37,020 nt of DNA from Bacillota bacterium (GTDB lineage Bacteria > Bacillota > Clostridia > Christensenellales > Aristaeellaceae), in the NCBI GenBank assembly GCA_023416655.1, contig JAEZHK010000004.1, positions 1 through 37,020 on the forward strand. Direction: 5' to 3'. The notes beneath the pieces are model-generated. The model saw only the letters and a program-made list of their open reading frames with translations, did no database searches and was not told the origin of the DNA. Below, piece by piece: positions 6,743 to 14,916 of the stretch. Position 1 is the stretch's first letter. Each line of letters begins with the position of its first letter. Made by a program: the position numbers and the translations under genes.

Positions 6743-8419
6743 ATGAGCAAGGTTGTGCCCTTTTCCCGCAGCGCCGCCTACCTGTACCAGCGGGCGGTCA
6801 TCAACCGGCGGGAAGGACATCTGCTGGACGCGCTGGAATTGACCCGCCGCGCGCTGGAGAAGGATCCGGACAACGTCGATTATGAACTGGACCTGGCCCA
6901 GATCCTGTGCGAGCTGGGCTGCTTCGTGCAATCCAACCGCATATTGACGCGCATGCTGGCCGTGGATGGCACGCTGTCGGAGTGCTACTTCGGCATGGCC
7001 TCAAACTTCTACGGCATGAACGACGCGGATTCCGCCTACAAGGCGCTGATGTGCTTTCTGTCGGAGGACCCGCAGTCCGCGGGGCGGCAGGAGGTCGGAG
7101 AACTGCTCCACAACCTCTTCGTCGCGCGGACGCTGAACGGCCAGAAATCCCGAAAAAAGGCGCGCGCGGCGAAGCTTTCGGTCAAGGGTCTCGCGCTCAT
7201 GCGCGCGGGCAGGCTCGCGGAGGCGGAGCAGTCGCTGAAAAGGAGCCTGCAGGTCGGACCGCGCCACAGCGAGACGAGGGCGCTGCTCGCCATGTGCCTT
7301 GCCAAGAAGGGCGACATGGAGGGCGCGGTGAAGGAGATCGCCCGCTCGCTCCGGCCCGCGAAGCCGCCGCTGCGCGCGCTGTGCATCGCGGCGCAGATTG
7401 AATACGCCACCGGAAACCCCGAGGCCGCGGCGAAGCTGGTCGATCAGGCCGCCGCCAGAAACCCCGACGGCGCGCAGCTTCGCATGCTGCTGGACGCCGC
7501 CTGCGATTTGAACCTTCATGAGCGGGTGTTCGAGCTGACGCAGAAGGCGCTGGCCGAGGCGCCCTTTGACCGGGCGCTTCTGCACCGCTGCGCCGCCGCC
7601 ATCGTCAATACTTCCCGCCCGCTGGAGCGCGCCGCCCAGTGCTGGGCGCGGATCAAGCGCCTCGAACCGGGCGACGAGGTGGCCGGGTACTACCTGGCCC
7701 ACTCCGACCGCGCGCCCGTGGGCTACGCCTACAGTTTGCCGGAGGAGGAGATCGACGGGCGCGCCGAATACCTGGCGGCGACCGCGAGAAGCGGGCTGGA
7801 CGGGGTCGAGGCGGCCTGGGCCGAGGGCGACAGGCTCCGCCGAGCGGTGCGCTGGGCACTCGAGTGCGGCGACGCGATCTTCCTGCGCGCCGGGGTCAAC
7901 ATCCTGTCCGCGGTGGAGACGCCCGAGGCCGAATGGCTTCTGCGAGAGGTGATGGTGGACCCGTCCTCCTCCCAGGCGGTGAGGCATCAGGCGCTGACGC
8001 TTCTGGGCCTTCGCGGCGCGAAGCCGCCGTTTCTGATGGTCGGCGAGGACAAGTTTTCGCTGGCGAGCGCGCTGGACAGTGGGGAACTGCCCAAGCTGCC
8101 GCTGGCCTACCGGCGGGTGCTCAAGCGGGCCGTCTACACCGGCATGTCGCTCAAGGACGACTACCCGGCCCGGCTCACCATGCTGTGGCTGCGCTTCGCG
8201 GGCGCGCTGGGCGAAACGCTGCCCGCGCTGAAAGACCTCAACGGCTGGGCGGCGGCGCTCAACCTGTGCCTGGCCCGGATGGACCATCTGGACGTGGGCG
8301 AGGACGAGCTTTCGGAATTGTTCCGCTGCTCCCGCCGCAAGATGGAACATATGGCCCGCCGCATTCTGCGCCTTGCGCCGCTGGAATTAAAGGAGAAAAA
8401 GCGCGATGAAGCCGATTGA
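6743..8419 (+). CDS. Tetratricopeptide-repeat protein
   Basis: 558 aa from the ATG at 6743, set by AAAGGAG six bases upstream. The N-terminal half is made of TPR-like helical pairs, for example YLYQRAVINRREGHLLDALE (about 12-31) then LTRRALEKDPDNVDYELDLA, and GLALMRAGRLAEAEQSLKRS near residue 153. The remainder is helical without an assigned domain, and there is no signal peptide or membrane segment, so it should be a cytoplasmic scaffold. Such proteins bind partners through the TPR groove; the partner is unknown. Its 3' end overlaps the next gene by 14 bases, and the two probably work together. Confidence 0.75.
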   Translation: MSKVVPFSRSAAYLYQRAVINRREGHLLDALELTRRALEKDPDNVDYELDLAQILCELGCFVQSNRILTRMLAVDGTLSECYFGMASNFYGMNDADSAYKALMCFLSEDPQSAGRQEVGELLHNLFVARTLNGQKSRKKARAAKLSVKGLALMRAGRLAEAEQSLKRSLQVGPRHSETRALLAMCLAKKGDMEGAVKEIARSLRPAKPPLRALCIAAQIEYATGNPEAAAKLVDQAAARNPDGAQLRMLLDAACDLNLHERVFELTQKALAEAPFDRALLHRCAAAIVNTSRPLERAAQCWARIKRLEPGDEVAGYYLAHSDRAPVGYAYSLPEEEIDGRAEYLAATARSGLDGVEAAWAEGDRLRRAVRWALECGDAIFLRAGVNILSAVETPEAEWLLREVMVDPSSSQAVRHQALTLLGLRGAKPPFLMVGEDKFSLASALDSGELPKLPLAYRRVLKRAVYTGMSLKDDYPARLTMLWLRFAGALGETLPALKDLNGWAAALNLCLARMDHLDVGEDELSELFRCSRRKMEHMARRILRLAPLELKEKKRDEAD

Positions 8420-9236
8420 TTTTGACCGGATGTTCTCCGATTATGCCCACGCCTGGGTGCACGAGCGCATGAAGACGGAGAAGAACCTCGACGCCATCGA
8501 GGCCCAGGTCCCCGATCTCTACCGCGCCTGGCTGATGAAGCCGCAGGCGTTCCTGGACGGCGATTCGCCCGCCCAGTACTTCGCGCGCTTTGAATCACCC
8601 GACGAGCTGATCCGGCTGATGGAAGCTTACCGGGCCGCGGGCGTCGCGATCCCGGACCCGCTGCTCGAGCGGCTGGACGACATGGGCCACGCCGCCGCCG
8701 CGCCGCTGACAAAGCTCGCCGCCGACGAGGATATGGACATCTCGCTGCGCATGACGGCGCTGAACCTCCTCATTGAGCTGGAATCGGAGGAGCCGCTGGC
8801 GCTGTGCCTCAGCCTCATCGACCGCCGCGAGCCGGAGGACGAGCTGGCGGACGTCGCGGCGGAGCTCCTCGCCGGGCTGGGCGAGCGCGCGCTGCCCGCG
8901 GTGCGTCAGCGGCTCGATGACGCAACCGACGCGGCGCTCGACACCTATCTGGATCTTTTATGCAACTTTCCCGGCGACGAGCGCATCTATAAAATGACAG
9001 AAGAGCGCTTTTTGCGCCTCGCGGACAAGCGTTCGCTCTACGCCAACTACCTGGCCAAGCTCGGCGACGACCGCGCGCTCCCGGCGCTTCTGCGCGTGGC
9101 GCGGCTTTCCGACATCAATTATCTGGACTACCTCGAGATCGTCAACGCCATCGAGGTGCTGGGCGGCGAGCGGCCCGCGCTTGATCGCTCTTTTGACGGC
9201 GATCCGGCCTACGAATCCCTCAAGAATATGAACTGA
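8406..9236 (+). CDS. Helical-repeat protein of unknown function
   Basis: 276 aa. The ATG at 8406 lies inside the end of the TPR gene and follows AAAGGAG by ten bases. The middle reads like HEAT-type alpha-helical repeats (HAAAAPLTKLAADEDMDISL with RMTALNLLIEL; EDELADVAAELLAGLGERAL with PAVRQRL; LAKLGDDRALPALLRVARLS). No catalytic motif, signal peptide or membrane span is visible. Together with the overlapping TPR gene it forms a two-gene unit of protein-binding scaffolds. I do not recognise a named family. Confidence 0.6.
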   Translation: MKPIDFDRMFSDYAHAWVHERMKTEKNLDAIEAQVPDLYRAWLMKPQAFLDGDSPAQYFARFESPDELIRLMEAYRAAGVAIPDPLLERLDDMGHAAAAPLTKLAADEDMDISLRMTALNLLIELESEEPLALCLSLIDRREPEDELADVAAELLAGLGERALPAVRQRLDDATDAALDTYLDLLCNFPGDERIYKMTEERFLRLADKRSLYANYLAKLGDDRALPALLRVARLSDINYLDYLEIVNAIEVLGGERPALDRSFDGDPAYESLKNMN

Positions 9237-9240
9237 CAGG

Positions 9241-9402
9241 GCGTTGAAATCCCCCGAGGGGATTTCAACGCAAAGGAAGAAGACTGCGTGAGCCAAACAC
9301 CTGCGGGATTTCCGGGCGGCTCACTGACTTGTGGTATTGTTTCCTCCATCAGTGTTCGCACTGATTCCGGAAACTGATTCCCGGCGCGTAAGAGCCCAGC
9401 CT
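9241..9402 (+). repeat. Multi-hairpin intergenic element, copy 2
   Basis: Starts five bases after the stop at 9236. A: GCGTTGAAATCCCC (9241-9254) / GGGGATTTCAACGC (9258-9271), perfect 14 bp. B: GTGAGCC (9288-9294) / GGCTCAC (9318-9324) around the conserved ACACCTGCGGG...TTTCCGGGCGG. C: GTTTCC (9339-9344) / GGAAAC (9369-9374) enclosing ATCAGTG-TTCG-CACTGAT. The D position differs from other copies and holds AGCCC/GGGCT arms instead. Confidence 0.8.
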
Positions 9403-9491
9403 GGCAGGGCTGCCGATATCCTGGGTGCCAAAGATACGCTTTTACTGGACTCGGCAGGCCCAACGTGAGATGAAGCGGTGGAGGGTGAGTT

Positions 9492-11171
9492 ATGTATTGC
9501 AGCGCCTGCGGAAAGAAGTGCCCCGATGGCGCGGTCTATTGCGCCTGGTGCGGCACGAAACTTCCGGAGTTTGCGGCCGAGCACGCGGAACAGGCCATAA
9601 CGGCCGAAACGGCGGCGGAACCCGCCCCCGAGCTGAACGCCGCGGGTGAAGGGCCTTCGGGGGATGCTCCTGCCGGGAAAGGCGTGAAGGAGCCGGCCGC
9701 CGCGCCGGAGCCGGAGCAGCTGGACCTGGATTTTGACGCGCTTTCGGAGGAGCCGGAGGAGACCGCGCAGGAAAAGCCCAAGGGAAACCCGGCGCACAGC
9801 GCCTTCCAGCGGCCGCTGACGCATCCCCGCGTAGACGACGCGCAGACGGTGCGCCCGCTGGCGTCCAACCCCGCGCAGCCGCTGCGCGGCGCGGAAGCCG
9901 CGGCCGTGGCGTTCGCCCAGAACGAACCGGAGGAAACCGAGCCGGAAGAGCCGGACGACTTGGACGGGCTGGATGAGGCGGACGACCCGGACCTCGCGGA
10001 CGCGCCCGCGCCGAAGGGCGGCGGCAAGCCCCGCGGTGGGAACGGCTTTAGCGACGAAGAATGGGTACGCCCCATGAAGGATCTGGGTGGCCGCCGGGGC
10101 GGATCGATGCCCTCCCGCCCGGACCGGGACGGAGAAAGAAACGCGAAGCGCTCCATCTTCGGATGGGGCGGCGGAAAATCCGAAAAGCCCTCCCCCCATG
10201 ACCAGGAAGACGAGCGGCCCGTCAAGCGCTCCCCTCATGACCGGGAGGACGGGCGGCCCGCGAAGCGCTCCCCTCATGACCGGGAGGACGAGCGGCCCGT
10301 CAAGCGCTCCCCCTACGATCGGGAAGACGAGCGGTCCGCGAAGCGTTCCCCCCAAGAGCGGGCGGAAGAACGCCCCGCGAAGCGCCCCGCTTACGACCGT
10401 GAAGGCGAACGCCCCGCGAAGCGATCTCCCTACGAGCGGGAGGAGCAGCGGCCGCTGAAGCGCGTCTCCTTCGATCCGGAGGACGACATGCCGCCCAAGG
10501 CCGCCCGCGGCGGCGCGGAGCGCCCCAAGCCGCAGTCAAGCACCCGGGGCAAGGCGGTGACGGCGTCAGGCGGCATGGTTACGCCGCCCGTGCGCAGGTC
10601 GCCCTCAAAGCCTTCCGGCCCCTTTAGGCCCCAGCGGCAGCCCCGGAATGATCTGTTCTTCGAAGACCTGGAGATGCCCAGGGAGAACTTCTATGACGAG
10701 GCGGCGGAAGACCGCGCGCTGTCGCGGCGCATCAAGGCGATCGTGTCCATCGCGCTGGCGGTGGGCGTACTCATGGTGGGCATCTGGCTCATGCTGACGC
10801 CGGGCGGGCAGATCGTCCGCGCGCAGCTGAACCTGGGCGCGCCGGCTTCCGCCTACAAGGCGCTGGGGGATCAGGACCTTGCCGGCGGACAGGTGCAGCG
10901 CGCCGCGGACGCCTACTACAACGCGCTCAAGCTGGATCAGACGAACTACGAGTACGCAATGCTGGTCGGCAAGACCAAGGAAATGGTCGGCGACCGGGAA
11001 GCGGCCATCAAAGCGTACATGCTTTGCGTCAACCTGAAGGAAACCGCCGTCGAGCCCTACATCCGCCTGAAGGACCTGTACAAGGTGCTGGGCGACAGCC
11101 AGATGGCGGAGAACTGGCGAGCGCGGGGGTATGCCAAGACGGGCGACGCCACGCTCGCGCCGGGAACCTGA
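9492..11171 (+). CDS. Zinc-ribbon protein with charged repeats, one membrane span and TPR-like C-terminus
   Basis: 559 aa; the ATG at 9492 follows GGAGGGTGAG. Order of parts: a zinc ribbon CSAC-KKCPDGAVY-CAWC (residues 3-20); a long acidic, Ala/Pro-rich disordered stretch; about eight degenerate 13-residue repeats of the type KRSPHDREDERPV (about 232-335); a basic linker; one transmembrane helix AIVSIALAVGVLMVGIWLML (about 415-434); and a C-terminal TPR-like region (about 445-550). With no signal peptide the N-terminal 410 residues should be cytoplasmic and the TPR part outside (inference). The zinc_ribbon-plus-membrane arrangement is common among uncharacterised clostridial proteins; the charged repeats are unusual. 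A secreted-protein gene follows 37 bases downstream. Confidence 0.75.
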   Translation: MYCSACGKKCPDGAVYCAWCGTKLPEFAAEHAEQAITAETAAEPAPELNAAGEGPSGDAPAGKGVKEPAAAPEPEQLDLDFDALSEEPEETAQEKPKGNPAHSAFQRPLTHPRVDDAQTVRPLASNPAQPLRGAEAAAVAFAQNEPEETEPEEPDDLDGLDEADDPDLADAPAPKGGGKPRGGNGFSDEEWVRPMKDLGGRRGGSMPSRPDRDGERNAKRSIFGWGGGKSEKPSPHDQEDERPVKRSPHDREDGRPAKRSPHDREDERPVKRSPYDREDERSAKRSPQERAEERPAKRPAYDREGERPAKRSPYEREEQRPLKRVSFDPEDDMPPKAARGGAERPKPQSSTRGKAVTASGGMVTPPVRRSPSKPSGPFRPQRQPRNDLFFEDLEMPRENFYDEAAEDRALSRRIKAIVSIALAVGVLMVGIWLMLTPGGQIVRAQLNLGAPASAYKALGDQDLAGGQVQRAADAYYNALKLDQTNYEYAMLVGKTKEMVGDREAAIKAYMLCVNLKETAVEPYIRLKDLYKVLGDSQMAENWRARGYAKTGDATLAPGT

Positions 11172-11193
11172 TACCAATATTTGGTATTGGTAT
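11171..11193 (+). other. Short inverted repeat between the zinc-ribbon and secreted-protein genes
   Basis: ATACCAATA (11171-11179) and TATTGGTAT (11185-11193) pair with a 5-nt loop right after the stop codon. AT-rich with no U-tract, so probably not a strong terminator. Confidence 0.4.
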
Positions 11194-11208
11194 TGACGGG
11201 AGGAACAC

Positions 11209-11847
11209 ATGAAGAAATTATTCTGCGCGGTACTGGCGCTGATCCTGATGTCCGCGTTTTCCCTGGCCGCACTGGCGGAGGCGACTGAGCCCGCGGCCTC
11301 CCTTGACCCGGGAATCACGGCGGGGAAATCCGCGGACGGGGTCATCCAGCCCGACGCCTCCGGCCCCGGCGTGGATGAAGCGGGATTTCCGACCGACGAT
11401 CCCGGCGTGGATGACGGGGCTTTCCCGCCCGACGCGACGCCCGGCCCGGACCGCCCGGTGGACGTGGACGGCCAGTACACCTTCACCTGCCCCGGCGCGC
11501 TGGTCCCCGTGAACATCGAGCAGCAGGACATGGCCGACGGGCTGCTCTACTCCGCGTTCAGCGACACCATGGGCGTGGACGTCTACAAGTATGAGCAGGG
11601 CGAGGACACGCTGGATAGCCTCTACGAAGCCTTCAAGGCCGACGACAGCCTGCAGGAGGTCACGCTGGCCGACATCGGCGGCGTCAAGGCGCTGGTCTAC
11701 CGCATCGATGAGACCGGCATCAACGTCACCATCGCGGGCGACGCCGGATACCTCTACGATATCATGATCAATTACCAGTCCCCGGAGGAATACCAAGCGG
11801 TGGGCGCGCTGATCGCCTCCATCAAAAAGGCCGGGGCTGTAGGGTAG
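11209..11847 (+). CDS. Secreted protein of unknown function
   Basis: 212 aa with a clear signal peptide: MKKLF, a hydrophobic core to about residue 21 and a likely cleavage after ALA (21-23). There is no lipobox cysteine, so the product should be exported and released or loosely wall-bound. Residues 24-82 are Pro/Asp/Gly-rich with a near-duplicated PGVDEAGFPTDD / PGVDDGAFPPDA. The C-terminal globular part (about 88-212) has no recognised domain. The ATG follows GGGAGG at seven bases. It is 37 bp behind the membrane zinc-ribbon gene and probably co-transcribed. Confidence 0.7.
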   Translation: MKKLFCAVLALILMSAFSLAALAEATEPAASLDPGITAGKSADGVIQPDASGPGVDEAGFPTDDPGVDDGAFPPDATPGPDRPVDVDGQYTFTCPGALVPVNIEQQDMADGLLYSAFSDTMGVDVYKYEQGEDTLDSLYEAFKADDSLQEVTLADIGGVKALVYRIDETGINVTIAGDAGYLYDIMINYQSPEEYQAVGALIASIKKAGAVG

Positions 11848-11852
11848 GGGGA

Positions 11853-11925
11853 GCGAGGGATTCCGCCGGAGGGCTCCGCCCTCCGGACCTCCCGCCAAGG
11901 GCATGATGCCCCTTGGAACCCTCGC
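11853..11925. repeat. Second intergenic repeat type, copy 1 (three-stem structure)
   Basis: An outer stem GCGAGGG (11853-11859) / CCCTCGC (11919-11925) encloses two hairpins: CCGGAGGG (11866-11873) / CCCTCCGG (11879-11886) and CCAAGGG...CCCTTGG (11895-11916). Its reverse complement aligns with 30625-30687 (shared GGCGGG-x-GTCCGG-x-GGCGGAGCCC). Confidence 0.65.
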
Positions 11926-11930
11926 AAAGG

Positions 11931-11980
11931 AAATAAAAAAGTGGCTGCGGTTTTCGCCCAAACAGGCGAAGGCCGCAGCC
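11931..11980 (-). terminator. Terminator of the DUF2691-like gene
   Basis: On the minus strand GGCTGCGG (11980-11973) with inner TTCGCC pairs to CCGCAGCC (11950-11943), followed by ACTTTTTTATTT. It lies seven bases past the stop of the minus-strand gene. Strong stem and a six-T tract. Confidence 0.88.
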
Positions 11981-11987
11981 ATTGGTA

Positions 11988-12416
11988 TCAGAAGTGGAAG
12001 CAGTATCTGCCGTCGTTCTCGTCGGTAGTGATTTCTAGCCTGTCACAGCCGATTTGCAGACACTCGTTGTAAATTGCTTCAACCTCCCTCTCGTCTTTGT
12101 CGTAGACTTCGTAGAATCCACCGTCATAACAGAGTAGGACGAACGAGCACTCACTGGCCAGATACCCGTTATAATCCGCAACGTCGGCGATCTCTGCACC
12201 GACGGGGTATCTGCGCATCCGGACGAAGTTGTATTCATCCCCTATTTTCAGGAGTTCCTCAAACTCTTCGCCGGAGAACCGCCCCTCTGGCTGTCCGGGG
12301 TTGTACATTTCGGTGTGGTCAATGATCCAATCGTAGGGCTTTACGTCGATTACGTACGGGAGCCTGCATAAAAATGGCATGAAGAAACTTGTCACAAAGC
12401 TGATGCCACGGTTCAT
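11988..12416 (-). CDS. DUF2691-like protein
   Basis: 142 aa. The start MNRGISF, the middle GYLASECSFVLLCYDGGFYE and the end GCDRLEITTDENDGRYCF agree with my memory of DUF2691, a small Firmicutes family of unknown function. The ATG at 12416 has AAAGGGGGG eight bases upstream. It is 23 bases behind tmcAL on the same strand, so it may share its transcript, and it has its own terminator. Composition is more AT-rich than the neighbours, suggesting a later arrival. Confidence 0.6.
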   Translation of the reverse strand: MNRGISFVTSFFMPFLCRLPYVIDVKPYDWIIDHTEMYNPGQPEGRFSGEEFEELLKIGDEYNFVRMRRYPVGAEIADVADYNGYLASECSFVLLCYDGGFYEVYDKDEREVEAIYNECLQIGCDRLEITTDENDGRYCFHF

Positions 12417-12439
12417 TAATGAGTCCCCCCTTTCCGGCG

Positions 12440-13633
12440 CTATTCATCCATGACGATCTGAATCTTCTCCGTGAAGTCCCGCCCCGCTCGGCGGTAGGTG
12501 GGGTCGGAGGTGGTCAGGCCCCACACGTCGGTGGCGCGGCACTCCATGCGGAAGCAGGGGTCGCCCGACAGGACGGAGGCCTGGGACACCAGCGGGATCT
12601 GGCTGTGGGTGGAGATTTCCCGGAGCAGCGGCTTCGCCCGGTCGCGAAAGCCCAGCACCCTCGCGTAGGGCGGTCGCAGCACCGAATCGGTCAGCGCCTT
12701 GTCCATGCCGAGAAGCGCGTGCGCGCACAGGCGGCTTAGCCGCGCCATCGTATAACGCTTGCACTTGAGCGCGGCGAGCAGCGCCTCTCGGCCCGGCTCA
12801 GCGCCGCAGAGCTTTTTGACCCGCATTTCAAGGCCCTCGCTCACGTCGGGCAGCGCGGCGATCTGCGCCGCGTCCAGCGCCCGCAGCCGGTATAAAAGCA
12901 AATTGTCGAGCGCGGCGGGGTTTGAAAGTTTGTCCCAGCCGCCTTCTTGAATGAGCGCGGCGGACGTTTCGGGCATCGCGTCAAAAGCCTCCTGCTCCCG
13001 CCCGCCGTAGATGGCGGCGCGGATGGCGCTGGCCGAGGCAAGCGTGTGCATTTCCTGCGAATGATAATCGCTGGTGCGCTTGACCACCAGCACCTTCATC
13101 GGCCTTTCGAGCGCGCGGATGGCCTTCAGGTACTCCAGCGCCAGCACCGTGTTGGGCGCATTGACCAGTTCCGGCGGCAGCTTCAAAACCTTCGCCAGCG
13201 CCTCGCCCCGGGCGCGGGCGTGGCTCTTGCCCTCCTTGAGGCGCTCGCGGATTTCCTCCGTCAGTTCCGGCGGCTCCGCCTCCAGTGCCCGGCTCATTTC
13301 GTTGAGCGCGCGGAGGCTGCCCGTCTCGCAACCGAAGGACAGACCGTCCACCCCCAGTTGCCCGAGCAGTTCCACGCCGCCCCGGGCAAAGTGGTCGGCG
13401 GTCCGAAGCGCGAACACGGCGGGCAATTCCACCACCAGATCCGCTCCGCCGAGAAGCGCCATCCTGGCCCGCGTCCACTTGTCGACGAGCGCCGGTTCGC
13501 CCCGCTGCGTGAACGCGCCGGACATCGCCACCACCAGGTAGTCGCAGCCGGTGAGCCTCTTCGTCTCGTCCAGGTGATGCCGATGGCCGTTGTGGAATGG
13601 ATTGTACTCTGCGATCACGCCCACTACGTGCAT
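12440..13633 (-). CDS. tmcAL: tRNA(Met) cytidine acetate ligase TmcAL
   Basis: 397 aa, the family length (TmcAL, formerly YlbM). The enzyme uses acetate and ATP to make N4-acetylcytidine at the wobble position of elongator tRNA(Met). The HIGH-type nucleotidyltransferase motif is GVIAEYNPFHNGH (residues 5-17); ADLVVELP (about 64-71) and SASAIR (about 201-206) are other family motifs. The ATG at 13633 is preceded by GGGGGTGAGGG. It is divergent from tdk. Neighbouring metG and queH also act on tRNA. Confidence 0.95.
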   Translation of the reverse strand: MHVVGVIAEYNPFHNGHRHHLDETKRLTGCDYLVVAMSGAFTQRGEPALVDKWTRARMALLGGADLVVELPAVFALRTADHFARGGVELLGQLGVDGLSFGCETGSLRALNEMSRALEAEPPELTEEIRERLKEGKSHARARGEALAKVLKLPPELVNAPNTVLALEYLKAIRALERPMKVLVVKRTSDYHSQEMHTLASASAIRAAIYGGREQEAFDAMPETSAALIQEGGWDKLSNPAALDNLLLYRLRALDAAQIAALPDVSEGLEMRVKKLCGAEPGREALLAALKCKRYTMARLSRLCAHALLGMDKALTDSVLRPPYARVLGFRDRAKPLLREISTHSQIPLVSQASVLSGDPCFRMECRATDVWGLTTSDPTYRRAGRDFTEKIQIVMDE

Positions 13634-13654
13634 GCCCTCACCCCCGCTGTCGTT

Positions 13655-13683
13655 ATTTTATCTACTTGTTGGGAGGAAAGCAA
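13655..13683 (-). promoter_or_regulatory. Probable promoter of tmcAL
   Basis: On the minus strand TTGCTT (13683-13678), 17 bp, TAAAAT (13660-13655). The predicted start lies about 15 bases before the ATG at 13633. Confidence 0.45.
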
Positions 13684-13732
13684 GCAAAGCGCGTCGAATT
13701 CTGGGGAGAATACCTGTGCATGGAGGATATCA

Positions 13733-14299
13733 ATGGCGAAGCTCTACTTCCGGTACGGCGCGATGGGGTCTTCGAAGACCGCCAACGCCATCATGGTCGT
13801 CTACAATTATCACGAGCGGGGCCAGAAAGCGCTGATGCTCAAGCCCGCCATTGAAAAGCGGGACGGCGAGGCCACCGTGTCCTCCCGCTCCGGCCTGACC
13901 GCGCCCTGCGCCTATATGGAGGACATCGAATCCGTCGACATAAAAAACTATGACTGCCTGGTGGTGGACGAGGCGCAGTTCCTGAATAAAACGCAGGTGG
14001 AGAAGCTTGTGCACATCGTGGACGACCTGGGTGTGCCGGTGGTGTGCTACGGCCTTCGGGCCGATTTCCGGGGGGACCTGTTCGAGGGCAGCAAGTGGCT
14101 GCTCGCCTGGGCGGATTCCATCGAGGAGGTCAAGACTGTCTGCTGGTGCGGGCGCAAGGCCACCTGGAACGCGCGCATCTCAAACGGCCGGGTGGTCAAG
14201 GAGGGCGAGCAGATCGTGCTGGGCGGCAATGAGAGCTACACGGCGCTCTGCCGCAAGCACTGGGCGGAGGGGAATTTGGGTGACCATACGAAGGATTGA
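13733..14299 (+). CDS. tdk: Thymidine kinase
   Basis: 188 aa, type II (TK1-like) thymidine kinase, which phosphorylates thymidine to dTMP in salvage. The P-loop GAMGSSKT is at 9-16, the Walker B with catalytic Glu in VVDEAQF (77-83, Glu80), and the structural zinc ligands are Cys137, Cys139, Cys173 and probably His176; the first pair is C-x-C rather than the usual C-x-x-C. The ATG at 13733 follows GGAGG at six bases. Its last 20 bases overlap the next gene. Confidence 0.93.
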   Translation: MAKLYFRYGAMGSSKTANAIMVVYNYHERGQKALMLKPAIEKRDGEATVSSRSGLTAPCAYMEDIESVDIKNYDCLVVDEAQFLNKTQVEKLVHIVDDLGVPVVCYGLRADFRGDLFEGSKWLLAWADSIEEVKTVCWCGRKATWNARISNGRVVKEGEQIVLGGNESYTALCRKHWAEGNLGDHTKD

Positions 14300-14723
14300 C
14301 GAGGGCCGCGAGGCCTTCCGGGCGCTTCTGCTGCTGGCCGACCCGGAGTGGGCCGTGGTGGAGAAGTATCTGTATCAGGGCGAGATGTACGCGTTGTTTG
14401 AAGGTGAGACGGTCATTGCCGAGGCCCTTGTGACATTCCGGCCCGACGGCGCGTGCGAGCTGAAAAATCTCGCCGTCGTGACTGCGTTCCAGCGGAAAGG
14501 CTATGCCCGTATGCTGGTGGAGCACGTGGCGCGAGAGATGGCCGGGCGATTTGACAAGATGTACGTGGGCACCTCGGGGCCCAAGCTCTACGAGCGCATG
14601 GGCTTTGTGCGCGCGTACACGGTGGAGAATTTCTTCGTAGACAACTATTCGGAGCCGATTTGGGACGAGGGCGAGCTTTTGAAGGACATGCACTACCTTG
14701 TCCGGGACCTGAGGAGGAGCTAG
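14280..14723 (+). CDS. GNAT family N-acetyltransferase
   Basis: 147 aa from a GTG at 14280, chosen because GGAGGGG lies seven bases upstream inside tdk. The acetyl-CoA-binding motif A is LAVVTAFQRKGYARMLVEHV (about 62-81, with Q-R-K-G-Y-A), and the late GPKLYERMGFV is the usual GNAT C-terminal motif. The acceptor cannot be predicted. Its TAG stop shares its G with the GTG of the first queH-like mini-ORF, so tdk, this gene and the queH units form one coupled chain. Confidence 0.8.
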   Translation: MTIRRIDEGREAFRALLLLADPEWAVVEKYLYQGEMYALFEGETVIAEALVTFRPDGACELKNLAVVTAFQRKGYARMLVEHVAREMAGRFDKMYVGTSGPKLYERMGFVRAYTVENFFVDNYSEPIWDEGELLKDMHYLVRDLRRS

Positions 14724-14821
14724 TGAGGACGTTACTGCACATCTGTTGCGCGCTCTGCGCCATCGAGTGCATCGACGCTCTGCGCGGGGAAGACCGGGCG
14801 CTGAAGGAGGCGGGCGCGTGA
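14723..14821 (+). CDS. queH-like mini-ORF 1 (32 aa)
   Basis: GTG start with GAGGAGG upstream, 32 codons, TGA overlapping the next GTG by four bases. Residues 1-27 copy the QueH N-terminus, with the metal-site cysteines as CCALC (8-12) and Cys16, and a new tail KEAGA. Compared with mini-ORF 2 seven codons differ silently and three change the residue (Leu11, Asp24, Ala26 here). It could be a maintained peptide, a leader peptide, or debris of a tandem duplication; the codon pattern favours some constraint. Confidence 0.45.
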   Translation: MRTLLHICCALCAIECIDALRGEDRALKEAGA

Positions 14822-14916
14822 GGACGCTTCTGCACATCTGCTGCGCGCCCTGCGCCATTGAATGCATCGACGCACTGCGCGGGGAGGGACGGGAGTTGAA
14901 GGAGGCGGGCGCGTGA
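14818..14916 (+). CDS. queH-like mini-ORF 2 (32 aa)
   Basis: GTG start seven bases after AAGGAGG, 32 codons, TGA overlapping the queH GTG. Residues 1-27 equal the QueH N-terminus except Arg2 for Lys2, including HICCAPC and Cys16; the tail is KEAGA. Against queH, eight codons differ silently and one changes a residue, conservatively. Whether it is translated is unknown, but its 3' end supplies the ribosome binding site for queH, so it affects queH expression in any case. Confidence 0.5.
   Translation: MRTLLHICCAPCAIECIDALRGEGRELKEAGA

Noticed and set aside
12947..13732. Apparent N-terminal extension of thymidine kinase
   Set aside because: It is the antisense of tmcAL; TK1 proteins start at the MAKLYFRYGAMG position.
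14723..14916. Sequencing or assembly stutter as the cause of the 95-bp units
   Set aside because: Units differ from each other at roughly 10-13 percent of positions, mostly at third codon bases, unlike an artefact.
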